DNA of 64,000 nucleotides. Source: Staphylococcus simulans (GTDB taxonomy: Bacteria > Bacillota > Bacilli > Staphylococcales > Staphylococcaceae). The position numbers and the translations under genes are program-made. Location: positions 1-64,000 of the forward strand of contig NZ_PPRU01000001.1 of NCBI RefSeq assembly GCF_002902285.1, given 5' to 3'. Shown here piece after piece: positions 9,212 to 19,093 of this stretch. How positions within the stretch are numbered: the stretch's first letter is position 1; every line of letters starts with the position of its first letter. Below the pieces are notes generated by a model that saw only the letters and a list, made by a program, of their open reading frames with translations, was not told the DNA's origin and searched no databases.

Positions 9212-9300
9212 GCAGTTGAGTAGTTTATAGCTACATACAACCGCTCAAATATAGGTTTAAGTATATCAAGTGTATCACCTATATATGGCGTGACTTATTT
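9212..9300 (+). promoter_or_regulatory. Candidate ribosomal protein L21 leader
   Basis: The gap between mreD and rplU can form two hairpins. TTGAG (9216-9220) pairs with CTCAA (9244-9248), and ATATAGG (9249-9255) pairs with CCTATAT (9278-9284). An L21 leader RNA is known upstream of rplU in Firmicutes and is thought to mediate autoregulation. The match here rests on position and hairpin layout, not a covariance search. Confidence 0.6.
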
Positions 9301-9317
9301 TATAGGAGGTGCAAAGT

Positions 9318-9626
9318 ATGTTTGCTATTATCGAAACAGGCGGTAAACAAATTAAAGTAGAAAAAGGTCAAGAAATTTACGTTGAAAAATTAGATGTAAA
9401 CGAAGGTGACACTTTCACTTTTGACAAAGTTTTATTTGTAGGTGGAGACGCAGTCAAAGTTGGTGCGCCAACAGTTGAAGGTGCGACAGTAACAGCTACA
9501 GTAAACAAACAAGGTCGCGGTAAGAAAATCACTGTATTTACTTACAAACGTCGTAAAGACTATAAACGTAAAAAAGGCCATCGTCAACCATACACTAAAT
9601 TAACAATCGACGCAATCAACGCTTAA
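9318..9626 (+). CDS. rplU: 50S ribosomal protein L21
   Basis: This 102-residue basic protein binds 23S rRNA in the large subunit. [11 protein letters not shown] at the N-terminus and the [14 protein letters not shown] stretch are diagnostic. The ATG at 9318 follows AGGAGG by eight bases; a GTG nine bases upstream is in frame but overlaps the ribosome site. The prp gene begins two bases after the stop, and rpmA follows, so L21, its neighbour L27 and the L27 protease form one unit. Confidence 0.98.
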   Translation: MFAIIETGGKQIKVEKGQEIYVEKLDVNEGDTFTFDKVLFVGGDAVKVGAPTVEGATVTATVNKQGRGKKITVFTYKRRKDYKRKKGHRQPYTKLTIDAINA

Positions 9627-9628
9627 TC

Positions 9629-9949
9629 ATGATTAAGATAGACGTTTCGTTTAATGAAGAGGGTCAAGTAACAGATGTCATCATGGATGGTCATGCTGAA
9701 CATGGCGAGTATGGTCATGATATTGTCTGTGCTGGCGCTTCAGCGGTTTTATTCGGAAGTGTCAATGCTATCCTCGGATTAACATCTGAAAGACCTGACA
9801 TAGATTATGACGATGATGGAGGCTATTTCCATCTCAGAAGTGTAAACGTAAACGATGAACAAGCGCAATTGATTTTGCAAGCAATGCTCGTATCACTTCA
9901 AACTATTGAAGACGAGTACCACGATAATATAAAATTAAATTATAAGTGA
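9629..9949 (+). CDS. prp: Ribosomal-processing cysteine protease Prp
   Basis: This 106-residue cysteine protease of the YsxB family removes the N-terminal extension of ribosomal protein L27 in staphylococci and related Firmicutes. The catalytic His is in GHAEHGEYG and the catalytic Cys in IVCAGASA. Its substrate rpmA is directly downstream and carries the expected extension. The gene starts two bases after rplU. The identification is supported by both motif and context. Confidence 0.95.
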   Translation: MIKIDVSFNEEGQVTDVIMDGHAEHGEYGHDIVCAGASAVLFGSVNAILGLTSERPDIDYDDDGGYFHLRSVNVNDEQAQLILQAMLVSLQTIEDEYHDNIKLNYK

Positions 9950-9960
9950 GGTGTATCCAG

Positions 9961-10245
9961 ATGTTAAAATTAAACTTACAATTCTTCGCATCGAAAAAAG
10001 GGGTAAGTTCTACTAAAAACGGACGTGACTCTGAATCTAAACGTCTTGGCGCTAAACGTGCTGACGGACAATTCGTAACAGGTGGATCAATTTTATTCCG
10101 TCAACGCGGAACTAAAATCTACCCTGGTGAAAATGTAGGTCGCGGCGCCGATGACACATTATTCGCTAAAATTGACGGCGTTGTTAAATTCGAACGCAAA
10201 GGCCGTAACAAAAAACAAGTTTCAGTATACGCTGCAGCTGAGTAA
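9961..10245 (+). CDS. rpmA: 50S ribosomal protein L27, with cleavable N-terminal extension
   Basis: This 94-residue L27 contributes its N-terminus to the peptidyl-transferase region. It begins [14 protein letters not shown]. The first nine residues are the extension that Prp removes in S. aureus, exposing ASKKG. The start is the ATG at 9961 after a GAGGTG site; an in-frame GTG upstream overlaps that site. A strong terminator follows the stop, ending the rplU-prp-rpmA unit. Confidence 0.98.
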   Translation: MLKLNLQFFASKKGVSSTKNGRDSESKRLGAKRADGQFVTGGSILFRQRGTKIYPGENVGRGADDTLFAKIDGVVKFERKGRNKKQVSVYAAAE

Positions 10246-10258
10246 TTTTTGTTGACGC

Positions 10259-10293
10259 AACACCAGAAGTTTAACTTCTGGTGTTTTATTTTT
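10259..10293 (+). terminator. Terminator of the rplU-prp-rpmA unit
   Basis: AACACCAGAAGT (10259-10270) and ACTTCTGGTGTT (10274-10285) form a perfect 12-bp stem with a three-base loop, followed by TTATTTTT. Confidence 0.95.
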
Positions 10294-10376
10294 GTCTTTA
10301 TTTCTAAGCGTACATAAAGAATGATATAATAATCTAGATATTGCATTAGAAAATATATATAAAAGAGGTGAGAAAC

Positions 10377-11669
10377 ATGTTTGTCGATCAAGTTAAAATA
10401 TTATTAAAAGCAGGCGATGGCGGTAACGGTATCACTGCATATAGAAGAGAGAAATATGTTCCTTTCGGAGGCCCGGCAGGCGGAGACGGCGGTCGCGGTG
10501 CATCTATAGTTTTTGAAGTAGACGAAGGGTTACGTACATTACTCGATTTCAGATATCAACGCCAATTCAAAGCCAAACGTGGTGAAGGCGGCCAAAGTAG
10601 TAACATGCATGGTAGAAATGCGGAAGATTTAGTATTAAGAGTCCCACCAGGCACAATTATTAAAGCAGTTGAAACGGATGAAGTCATCGCTGACCTAGTA
10701 GAAAATGGACAACGTGCCGTTGTCGCTAAAGGTGGACGTGGCGGTCGAGGCAACTCTCGATTTGCAACACCAAGAAACCCAGCACCTGATTTCAGTGAAA
10801 ATGGTGAACCTGGTGAAGAAATTGAAGTCACATTAGAATTAAAATTAATGGCAGATGTTGGCTTAGTTGGTTTCCCAAGTGTGGGTAAATCTACATTGCT
10901 TTCAACAGTCTCAAAAGCAAAGCCTAAAATCGGAGCATACCATTTCACAACGATTAAACCAAATTTAGGTGTTGTTTCAACACCTGACGGTCGTAGCTTT
11001 GTTATGGCTGATTTACCTGGATTAATTGAAGGTGCTTCAGAGGGTGTTGGTTTAGGACATCAATTCTTACGTCATGTCGAAAGAACTAAAGTCATTGTAC
11101 ATGTGATTGACATGAGTGGATCAGAAGGCAGAGATCCTTATGAAGATTACCAAACTATTAACAATGAATTAAAATCTTACGGTCAACGTTTAGAAGATCG
11201 TCCACAAATCATCGTCGCAAATAAAATGGACTTGCCAGACGCACAAGATAATTTAGAACTCTTTAAGTCTGAAGTTGGTGACGATGTAGAGATTATTCCA
11301 ATTTCTGCTTATACACGAGAAAATCTTGATCAATTACTTTATGCGATTGCTGATAAACTAGAAGAGTATAAAGATGTTGATTTCTCTAAAGAAGATGATG
11401 AAGCATTAGGTGTGAACCGTGTATTATACAAACACACACCATCACAAGATGCATTCACAATTACACGTGATGATGATGCAGCATTTGTGGTCAGCGGTAA
11501 AGCAATTGAAAGAATGTTCCATATGACTGATTTCAATAGTGACCCGGCAGTTAGACGTTTTGCGCGTCAAATGCGTTCAATGGGTATTGATGATGCATTA
11601 AGAGAACGTGGTGCGAAAAATGGAGATATCGTAAGAATTTTAGGCGGAGAATTTGAATTCGTTGAATAG
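10377..11669 (+). CDS. obg: Obg family GTPase
   Basis: This 430-residue essential GTPase acts in 50S ribosome assembly and in stress and ppGpp responses. The glycine-rich Obg fold occupies residues 1-158 ([15 protein letters not shown]). The GTPase domain has G1 GFPSVGKST near residue 164, G3 DLPGLI and G4 NKMD. A C-terminal OCT domain spans roughly residues 345-425. The ATG at 10377 has AGAGGTG upstream. It is followed by the ACT regulator after ten bases, as in B. subtilis. Confidence 0.97.
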   Translation: MFVDQVKILLKAGDGGNGITAYRREKYVPFGGPAGGDGGRGASIVFEVDEGLRTLLDFRYQRQFKAKRGEGGQSSNMHGRNAEDLVLRVPPGTIIKAVETDEVIADLVENGQRAVVAKGGRGGRGNSRFATPRNPAPDFSENGEPGEEIEVTLELKLMADVGLVGFPSVGKSTLLSTVSKAKPKIGAYHFTTIKPNLGVVSTPDGRSFVMADLPGLIEGASEGVGLGHQFLRHVERTKVIVHVIDMSGSEGRDPYEDYQTINNELKSYGQRLEDRPQIIVANKMDLPDAQDNLELFKSEVGDDVEIIPISAYTRENLDQLLYAIADKLEEYKDVDFSKEDDEALGVNRVLYKHTPSQDAFTITRDDDAAFVVSGKAIERMFHMTDFNSDPAVRRFARQMRSMGIDDALRERGAKNGDIVRILGGEFEFVE

Positions 11670-11679
11670 AGGTGTCTAA

Positions 11680-12135
11680 GTGAACGATAAACAAGTGAAA
11701 AAGTTCTATCTGATACGAGAAGATGTACTTCCAGAGTCTGTCATTAAAACATTGCAAATTAAAGATGCATTAAAAGAAAATCCGCATTTGTCTATTTATG
11801 AAGCAGTCAGACAATACGGTTTATCTCGTAGTGCCTTTTACAAGTATAAAGATACTATCTTTCCAATTGATGAAAAGGTAGAAGATACAAGAGAATTCAC
11901 TATCATTCTTTATGTACATGATAAGGTTGGTATGCTTGCACAAGTTCTTAATACGATTTCTCAAATTCACATGTCTGTTTTAACGATTCATCAAAGTATT
12001 CCGATGGAAGATAAAGCAACAATCACATTGTCTTTAAATACTGCAGGCAGTCAGACTTCGATTGAAGATGTGATTTTTGCATTACGAAACATTGAAAATG
12101 TTTATAAAGTAGAAATAATCAGTATGTCAATGTAA
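11680..12135 (+). CDS. ACT-domain transcriptional regulator (PheB/ThrR-like)
   Basis: This 151-residue protein has an N-terminal helix-turn-helix (around residues 25-60, SIYEAVRQYGLSRSAFYKYKD) and a C-terminal ACT domain (about residues 70-145) expected to bind an amino acid. The B. subtilis counterpart next to obg, once called PheB, is reported as ThrR, a regulator of threonine biosynthesis. Here the downstream pheA of Bacillus is absent and ruvA follows instead, so a link to aromatic synthesis is not supported by context. The start is GTG at 11680. Confidence 0.85.
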   Translation: MNDKQVKKFYLIREDVLPESVIKTLQIKDALKENPHLSIYEAVRQYGLSRSAFYKYKDTIFPIDEKVEDTREFTIILYVHDKVGMLAQVLNTISQIHMSVLTIHQSIPMEDKATITLSLNTAGSQTSIEDVIFALRNIENVYKVEIISMSM

Positions 12136-12147
12136 GGAAGTGACGGC

Positions 12148-12753
12148 GTGTACGCATATATTAAAGGTCAATTAACACAATTGTTCCCAACACACGTGGT
12201 GGTGGAAACGAATGGTGTCGGTTATGAAATCCAAACACCGAACTCTTATCGTTTTCAATCTTCATTTCAACAAGAAGTAGTAATTTACACGTCTTTAGTT
12301 GTTAGAGAAGATGCACAGTTGTTGTATGGTTTTATATCAGAAGAAGAAAAAGAAATGTTTTTAAGCTTGAATAAAGTGACAGGTATTGGTCCAAAATCGG
12401 CATTGGCAATTTTAGCTGCAAGTACGCCTAATGAAGTAAAAATCGGTATAGAAAATGAAAATGAAGCGTATTTAACAAAATTCCCAGGCATCGGTAAGAA
12501 GACTGCACGTCAAATCATCTTAGATTTAAAAGGTAAAGTTCAAATCACAGATGAAAGTGCAGATACTTTATTACAGCAACCTGATACAACTGTATCCGGC
12601 AATTCACCAGTCCTAGAAGAAGCCTTGCTTGCATTAGAAGCATTAGGTTATTCTAAGCGTGAATTGAAAAAAGTTGAAAAGAAATTGAGTACAGAGCAGT
12701 TTGAATCAGTGGATGAAGCGGTTAAAGCAGGTTTGAAAATATTAGTTTCTTAA
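12148..12753 (+). CDS. ruvA: Holliday junction helicase subunit RuvA
   Basis: This 201-residue protein binds four-way DNA junctions as a tetramer and loads RuvB. Domain I is an OB fold (residues 1-64). Domain II carries two helix-hairpin-helix motifs, with GIGPKSA and [10 protein letters not shown]. Domain III (about residues 150-201) contacts RuvB. The start is GTG at 12148, 12 bases after the preceding gene. ruvB follows closely, so the two form an operon. Confidence 0.97.
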   Translation: MYAYIKGQLTQLFPTHVVVETNGVGYEIQTPNSYRFQSSFQQEVVIYTSLVVREDAQLLYGFISEEEKEMFLSLNKVTGIGPKSALAILAASTPNEVKIGIENENEAYLTKFPGIGKKTARQIILDLKGKVQITDESADTLLQQPDTTVSGNSPVLEEALLALEALGYSKRELKKVEKKLSTEQFESVDEAVKAGLKILVS

Positions 12754-12778
12754 AAATAAGTCAAAAGGAGGGGACACA

Positions 12779-13795
12779 ATGGATGACAGAATGGTAGATC
12801 AAACGGTCCATGATGATGAATATTCTTTTGAATTATCATTGAGACCACATTTACTAAGACAATATATCGGTCAAGCATCAATTAAAGCTAATTTAGAAGT
12901 CTTTATAAAAGCAGCAAAGATGCGTGAGGAGCCATTAGATCATGTTTTATTATTCGGCCCCCCTGGACTTGGTAAAACAACCTTGTCAAACATCATTGCG
13001 AATGAAATGGGTGTAAACATCAGAACAGTCACTGGACCAGCAATAGAACGACCTGGTGATTTAGCAGCAATCCTTTCAGGTTTGCAACCAGGTGATGTTT
13101 TGTTTATTGATGAAATTCATCGTTTAAGCAGTGTAGTTGAAGAGGTTTTATATCCTGCAATGGAAGATTTCTATTTAGATATCGTGATCGGCAAAGGAGA
13201 AGAAGCGCGCAGTATTCGTATTGATTTGCCTCCATTTACATTAGTAGGTGCAACGACAAGAGCCGGCAGCTTAACGGGCCCTTTACGTGATCGCTTTGGT
13301 GTTCATTTACGTTTGGAGTTTTATAATGAGGATGAACTAGAAGATATTATTAAGCGAACTGCAGAAGTACTAGGTACAGAAATTGATGAAGAGAGTGCTG
13401 CAGAACTTGCGAAACGTAGTAGAGGTACACCACGTATTGCCAACCGTCTTCTTAAACGCGTTCGAGATTTCCAACAAGTCAATGAAGACGACAAAATATA
13501 TATTGAAACAACAAAACGTGCATTACAACTTCTACAAGTTGATGATTATGGTTTAGATTATATCGACCATAAAATGATGCGCTGTATTATTAATCAATAT
13601 AATGGGGGACCTGTCGGTTTAGACACAATCGCTGTTTCTATCGGTGAAGAACGCATTACAATCGAAGATGTCTATGAGCCTTTCTTAATTCAAAAAGGCT
13701 TTTTAGAACGCACACCGAGAGGAAGAAAAGCGACACCCCTAGCTTATGAACACTTTGGCACTGAACATGGAAAGAGGGACAATTTTGAATATTGA
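12779..13795 (+). CDS. ruvB: Holliday junction branch-migration helicase RuvB
   Basis: This 338-residue AAA+ motor drives branch migration with RuvA. Walker [10 protein letters not shown] lies near residues 60-68 and Walker B FIDEIH near 108-113. Sensor 1 lies in the GATTRAG segment, and the C-terminal winged helix includes [10 protein letters not shown]. The ATG follows a strong AAAGGAGGGG site. Its last 11 bases overlap the start of queA, suggesting translational coupling. Confidence 0.98.
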   Translation: MDDRMVDQTVHDDEYSFELSLRPHLLRQYIGQASIKANLEVFIKAAKMREEPLDHVLLFGPPGLGKTTLSNIIANEMGVNIRTVTGPAIERPGDLAAILSGLQPGDVLFIDEIHRLSSVVEEVLYPAMEDFYLDIVIGKGEEARSIRIDLPPFTLVGATTRAGSLTGPLRDRFGVHLRLEFYNEDELEDIIKRTAEVLGTEIDEESAAELAKRSRGTPRIANRLLKRVRDFQQVNEDDKIYIETTKRALQLLQVDDYGLDYIDHKMMRCIINQYNGGPVGLDTIAVSIGEERITIEDVYEPFLIQKGFLERTPRGRKATPLAYEHFGTEHGKRDNFEY

Positions 13796-14810
13796 AGAGT
13801 TTGATTATCATTTACCGGAAGAACTAATCGCACAAACGCCGTTAAAAGATAGAGATACAAGTCGTTTATTAGTATTAAATAGAAAGAATGGCGACATTGA
13901 ACATCGTCATTTTAAAGACATTATCGAATATTTTAATCCAGGTGACACGCTTGTCTTAAACGATACTAAAGTCATGCCTGCGCGCTTATTTGGTTTAAAA
14001 GAAGATACAAAAGCTAAAGTAGAAATGTTGATGCTGACACAAATCGAAGGTAATGATTGGGAAGTATTATTGAAGCCTGCGAAACGTATCAAAGTGGGTC
14101 AAAAATTATCATTTGGTGAAGGGAAAATCATCGCAGAATGTATTAAGGAATTAGAACAAGGCGGACGCATTATGCGTTTATATTACGAAGGTATTTTACA
14201 AGAACGTTTAGATGAATTAGGTGAAATGCCATTACCGCCTTACATCAAAGAACGTTTAGATGATCCAGATCGCTATCAAACAGTCTATGCGAAGGAAACA
14301 GGTTCTGCCGCTGCACCAACAGCCGGCTTACACTTTACAGATGAGCTGTTAGAACAATTAAAAGCGAAACAAGTGAACCTTGCATTTGTAACACTGCATG
14401 TCGGTTTAGGTACCTTCAGACCTGTCAGCGTTGATAATATAGATGATCATAAAATGCATAGCGAATATTATCAGATGTCTCAAGCTACAGCTGATTTGTT
14501 AAATGAAACAAAACAAAAAGGACATCGTATTATTTCAGTTGGTACCACATCAACAAGAACATTAGAAACGATTCGCAGAGACCATGACCAATTTACAGCA
14601 CAAAGCGGATGGACGGATATCTTTATTTATCCAGGCTTTGAGTTTAAAGCTATTGATGCTTTAATTACGAACTTCCATCTGCCGAAGTCCACACTTGTCA
14701 TGTTAGTTTCAGCATTCAGTTCAAAACAATATATTTTAAATGCATACCAAACAGCTGTCGAAATGAAATATCGATTCTTCAGCTTTGGTGATGCAATGTT
14801 AATTATTTAA
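13785..14810 (+). CDS. queA: tRNA preQ1(34) S-adenosylmethionine ribosyltransferase-isomerase
   Basis: This 341-residue enzyme converts preQ1 at tRNA position 34 to epoxyqueuosine using the ribosyl group of SAM. Family motifs include [10 protein letters not shown] at the N-terminus, [12 protein letters not shown] and the LGTFRPV segment. The start is TTG at 13785, six bases after AAAGAGGG and inside the end of ruvB; an upstream in-frame ATG would leave an unlikely 13-residue extension. tgt, which inserts preQ1, is the next gene, so queuosine steps are adjacent. Confidence 0.97.
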   Translation: MNIEEFDYHLPEELIAQTPLKDRDTSRLLVLNRKNGDIEHRHFKDIIEYFNPGDTLVLNDTKVMPARLFGLKEDTKAKVEMLMLTQIEGNDWEVLLKPAKRIKVGQKLSFGEGKIIAECIKELEQGGRIMRLYYEGILQERLDELGEMPLPPYIKERLDDPDRYQTVYAKETGSAAAPTAGLHFTDELLEQLKAKQVNLAFVTLHVGLGTFRPVSVDNIDDHKMHSEYYQMSQATADLLNETKQKGHRIISVGTTSTRTLETIRRDHDQFTAQSGWTDIFIYPGFEFKAIDALITNFHLPKSTLVMLVSAFSSKQYILNAYQTAVEMKYRFFSFGDAMLII

Positions 14811-15968
<1,158 letters not shown>

Positions 15969-15985
15969 TTAAAGGAGTAATGTTT

Positions 15986-16246
15986 GTGAATTTAACCGGT
16001 CTTATTTTACCTATTGCATTATTAGCTTTAATGTGGTTCTTCATGATCAGACCACAACAAAAGCGTCAAAAGGAACACCGTGAAATGGTGAACCGTTTGG
16101 AATCAGGACAACACGTTACAACAATCGGCGGCATCAAAGGTGTCGTACGTGCAGTTGATGAAACAACAGTTGTCATTTCAGTTAACGACAAAGGCACTCA
16201 AATCACATTTGAAAAAGGTGCTGTAAAACAAGTTAATCCAGACTAA
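15986..16246 (+). CDS. yajC: Preprotein translocase accessory subunit YajC
   Basis: This 86-residue single-span membrane protein associates with SecDF and YidC at the Sec translocon. A hydrophobic segment (about residues 4-21) precedes the hallmark IRPQQKRQKEH and a small beta domain. AAAGGAG gives an eight-base spacing to the GTG at 15986 but only three bases to an in-frame ATG at 15980, so the GTG was chosen. It lies just ahead of secDF but is separated from it by a terminator and a long leader. Confidence 0.94.
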   Translation: MNLTGLILPIALLALMWFFMIRPQQKRQKEHREMVNRLESGQHVTTIGGIKGVVRAVDETTVVISVNDKGTQITFEKGAVKQVNPD

Positions 16247-16311
16247 TTAATGTTAGTATGACATAGTATAGGCAAGCGTAAGCGAATTACCTGTACATAG
16301 ATTAACCCAAT

Positions 16312-16361
16312 AAACATCCTAAAGCGATCCGATATAGATTGTTTTAGGATGTTTTAATTTT
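16312..16361 (+). terminator. Terminator after yajC
   Basis: AAACATCCTAAA (16312-16323) pairs with TTTAGGATGTTT (16343-16354) and is followed by TAATTTT. It separates queA-tgt-yajC from secDF. Confidence 0.85.
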
Positions 16362-16410
16362 GTTTGAATTACTTTAAATGCATGAAAAGTTGTTTTAAAT
16401 TAGTGTAGGA

Positions 16411-16634
16411 GCGTGTATAATTCAATATTGGAATACGATTTTATAAGGTTTTGCATAGTATTAACGTGATTTAATGTTGGTTTTAATTAATTGTACACGC
16501 TATGCATCACACAAAGTATTGTTCGAATTTTTGAAAGCTGAGTAAGGATGTAGTAAGCTATATAGGTTCATTCAATTGAAATGCAGTGTAAGAACAAACC
16601 GAAACGTTTGGTTTTAGCTTGCAGTTCATTTGAA
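16411..16634 (+). other. Structured untranslated region upstream of secDF
   Basis: Two long imperfect inverted repeats occupy this gene-free stretch. GCGTGTATAATT (16411-16422) matches AATTGTACACGC (16489-16500) with one mismatch. TTCAATTGAAATGCA (16571-16585) matches TGCAGTTCATTTGAA (16620-16634) with two mismatches, and encloses a near-palindrome AAACC-G-AAACGTTTGGTTT (16596-16614). A 23-codon frame (16474-16545) has no ribosome site. I recognise no known RNA family. It could be a secDF leader or a separate small RNA. Confidence 0.45.
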
Positions 16635-16678
16635 AAATCAAGTATGCTATTTACATAAGTAAATAATGAGGTGTTCAT

Positions 16679-18955
16679 GTGAAGAAAAACAGTAGAATAA
16701 TTGCATTCTTGTTACTTGTTGTGTTGCTTTTTGCTGGCATGGCAGCAACTTACAAGAATGTAATTAAAGACGTTCGTTTAGGCTTGGACCTTCAAGGTGG
16801 ATTTGAGGTACTTTACCAAGTTAATCCATTACAAAAGGGTGATAAGATAGACGATAAGGCTGTTCAAGCCACAGCCAAAACGTTAGAAAACAGGGTCAAC
16901 GTCTTAGGGGTATCTGAACCTAAGATTACTGTTGAAGATAATAACCGTATTCGAGTACAACTTGCTGGTGTTAAAAACCAAAATGAAGCTCGAGACATTT
17001 TATCTTCACAAGCGAATTTAACGATTCGCGACTCAGACGATAACGTTAAATTAACAGGTAAGGATTTAGTTCAAGGTTCTGCAAAACAAGAGTTTAAGCA
17101 GAATACCAACCAACCGGCTGTTACTTTCAAATTGAAAGATAGTAAAAAATTCAAGAAAGTCACAGAAGAGATTTCAAAACGTAAAGAAAACGTGATGGTT
17201 GTTTGGTTAGACTACGAAAAAGGCGATAGTTACCAAAAAGAAAAAGAGAAAAAAGACCCGAAATATGTTTCAGCAGCGTCAGTTGATCAACCTATCAACT
17301 CTGACAGTGTAGAAATTTCTGGTGGATTTAATGGCGAAGAAGGCGTTCAAAAAGCAAAACAAATTGCTGACTTATTGAACTCTGGTTCTTTACCAGTACA
17401 TCTTAAAGAAATTTACTCTAACTCTGTAGGTGCACAGTTCGGTCAAGATGCATTAGATAAAACAATCTTCGGTTCATTATTAGGTGTCGGAGTCATTTAC
17501 TTATTTATGGTAGGATTCTACAGATTACCTGGTATTATTGCCGTAATTACATTAACAACATATATCTACTTAACTTTAGTAGCCTTCAACTTCATTCATG
17601 GTGTACTTACATTGCCAGGTTTAGCGGCACTGGTACTTGGTGTCGGTATGGCGGTTGATGCGAACATCATCATGTATGAACGGATTAAAGATGAGTTGAG
17701 AATCGGACGAACATTGAAACAAGCTTTCCACAAAGCGAATAAGAGTTCCTTTATTACGATTTTAGATGCGAACTTAACAACTGTCTTAGCGGCAGCTGTG
17801 TTATTCTTCTTTGGTGAAAGTGCGGTTAAAGGTTTCGCTACGATGTTATTACTCGCAATCTTAATGAGTTTCGTGACAGCAGTATTCTTAACACGTATCT
17901 TATTATCATTGTTAGTACAATCAAATTACTTCAAGAAAAGTTTCTGGTTATTTGGTATTAAGAAGAAAGACAGACATGATATCAATGAAGGTATTGATGT
18001 GTATCAATTAAAAACACCTTATGATCATTGGAACTTCATGAAACTTGCGAAACCATTATTCTGGTTCAGTGGTATTGTGATTGCTGCTGGTGTAGTGATT
18101 CTGTTTATATTCAAATTAAACTTAGGTATCGACTTTACAAGTGGTACACGTGTTGATATGAAAGCAGATCATAAGATTACACAAGAAGACGTTACAAAAC
18201 AATTAGACAAAGCGCATATGAAGCCTGACCGTATTTCATTATCTGGTAATAACGATAGCGCTTCTGTTCAATTTAAAAATGATTTGAGCAAAGACGAAGT
18301 TGCTAAAGTTAAAAATGTGATGAAAAAAGAATTCGGTAATGAACCTACTGTTAACACAGTTTCACCGGTGATTGGTCAAGAAATTGCGAAAAACGCATTA
18401 CTTTCATTGATTTACGCATCCATCGGTATGATTATATACATTTCATTACGATTCGAATGGCGAATGGGCTTATCATCTATCATCGCATTACTGCATGATG
18501 CCTTTATGATTGTTGCGGTATTCAGCTTGTTCAGAATTGAAGTAGATGTAACATTTATCGCAGCAGTTCTAACAATTATCGGTTACTCTATTAACGATAC
18601 AATCGTTACATTTGACCGTGTACGTGAGAACTTGCATAAAATCAGGGTGATTACTAAACCAGAACAGATTGACAAAATTGTAAACCGTTCAATCAGACAA
18701 ACACTGACACGTTCAATCAACACTGTATTAACAGTTGTGATTGTTGTAGTCGCATTATTAATGTTCGGTGCATCAAGTATCTTCAACTTTGCACTTGCAT
18801 TATTAATTGGTTTAGTTTCTGGTGTATTCTCATCTGTGTTCATCGCTGTACCTTTATGGGGCATGATGAAAAAACAACAGCTTAAAAAAGCACCAAATCA
18901 TAAACTTGTCGTTTATCGTGAAAAACGTAAAAACGAAGATAAAATTCTGGTTTAA
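16679..18955 (+). CDS. secDF: Protein translocase subunit SecDF (fused)
   Basis: This 758-residue fusion of SecD and SecF uses proton motive force to pull secreted proteins through the Sec channel. Each half has an N-terminal membrane span, a large extracytoplasmic domain and a five-span bundle, giving 12 segments in all. SecD motifs include LGLDLQGG near residue 37 and GMAVDANIIMYERIKDE. The SecF half has LGIDFTSGT and YSINDTIVTFDRVREN. The fusion is normal for Bacillales. The start is GTG at 16679 after GAGGTG. A long structured leader precedes it and a terminator follows. Confidence 0.98.
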   Translation: MKKNSRIIAFLLLVVLLFAGMAATYKNVIKDVRLGLDLQGGFEVLYQVNPLQKGDKIDDKAVQATAKTLENRVNVLGVSEPKITVEDNNRIRVQLAGVKNQNEARDILSSQANLTIRDSDDNVKLTGKDLVQGSAKQEFKQNTNQPAVTFKLKDSKKFKKVTEEISKRKENVMVVWLDYEKGDSYQKEKEKKDPKYVSAASVDQPINSDSVEISGGFNGEEGVQKAKQIADLLNSGSLPVHLKEIYSNSVGAQFGQDALDKTIFGSLLGVGVIYLFMVGFYRLPGIIAVITLTTYIYLTLVAFNFIHGVLTLPGLAALVLGVGMAVDANIIMYERIKDELRIGRTLKQAFHKANKSSFITILDANLTTVLAAAVLFFFGESAVKGFATMLLLAILMSFVTAVFLTRILLSLLVQSNYFKKSFWLFGIKKKDRHDINEGIDVYQLKTPYDHWNFMKLAKPLFWFSGIVIAAGVVILFIFKLNLGIDFTSGTRVDMKADHKITQEDVTKQLDKAHMKPDRISLSGNNDSASVQFKNDLSKDEVAKVKNVMKKEFGNEPTVNTVSPVIGQEIAKNALLSLIYASIGMIIYISLRFEWRMGLSSIIALLHDAFMIVAVFSLFRIEVDVTFIAAVLTIIGYSINDTIVTFDRVRENLHKIRVITKPEQIDKIVNRSIRQTLTRSINTVLTVVIVVVALLMFGASSIFNFALALLIGLVSGVFSSVFIAVPLWGMMKKQQLKKAPNHKLVVYREKRKNEDKILV

Positions 18956-18970
18956 TAGAACGAGAGTATT

Positions 18971-19003
18971 AACTCCTGGACTTTTTAGTCTGGGAGTTTT
19001 TTT
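18971..19003 (+). terminator. Terminator of secDF
   Basis: AACTCCTGGACT (18971-18982) pairs with AGTCTGGGAGTT (18987-18998) with two wobbles around TTTT, followed by seven T residues. Confidence 0.93.
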
Positions 19004-19093
19004 ATGATGTAAAACGCTATGTTTGGTAGAAGTTGCTTTTTATTTTATGAGTTCTTCTGTATAATGACATATGGAAAAGAGGGAAGTCGTTAT

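Noticed and set aside
10556..10948. 130-codon open frame antisense to obg
   Set aside because: No ribosome site, composition is a shadow of obg codons, and the sense gene is unambiguous.
15980..15985. ATG start for yajC
   Set aside because: It lies only three bases after AAAGGAG; the GTG at 15986 has normal spacing.
16596..16614. AAACC-G-AAACGTTTGGTTT as a catabolite (cre) site or other known operator
   Set aside because: It does not match the cre consensus and its symmetry is broken by one base. It was kept only as part of the secDF leader structure.
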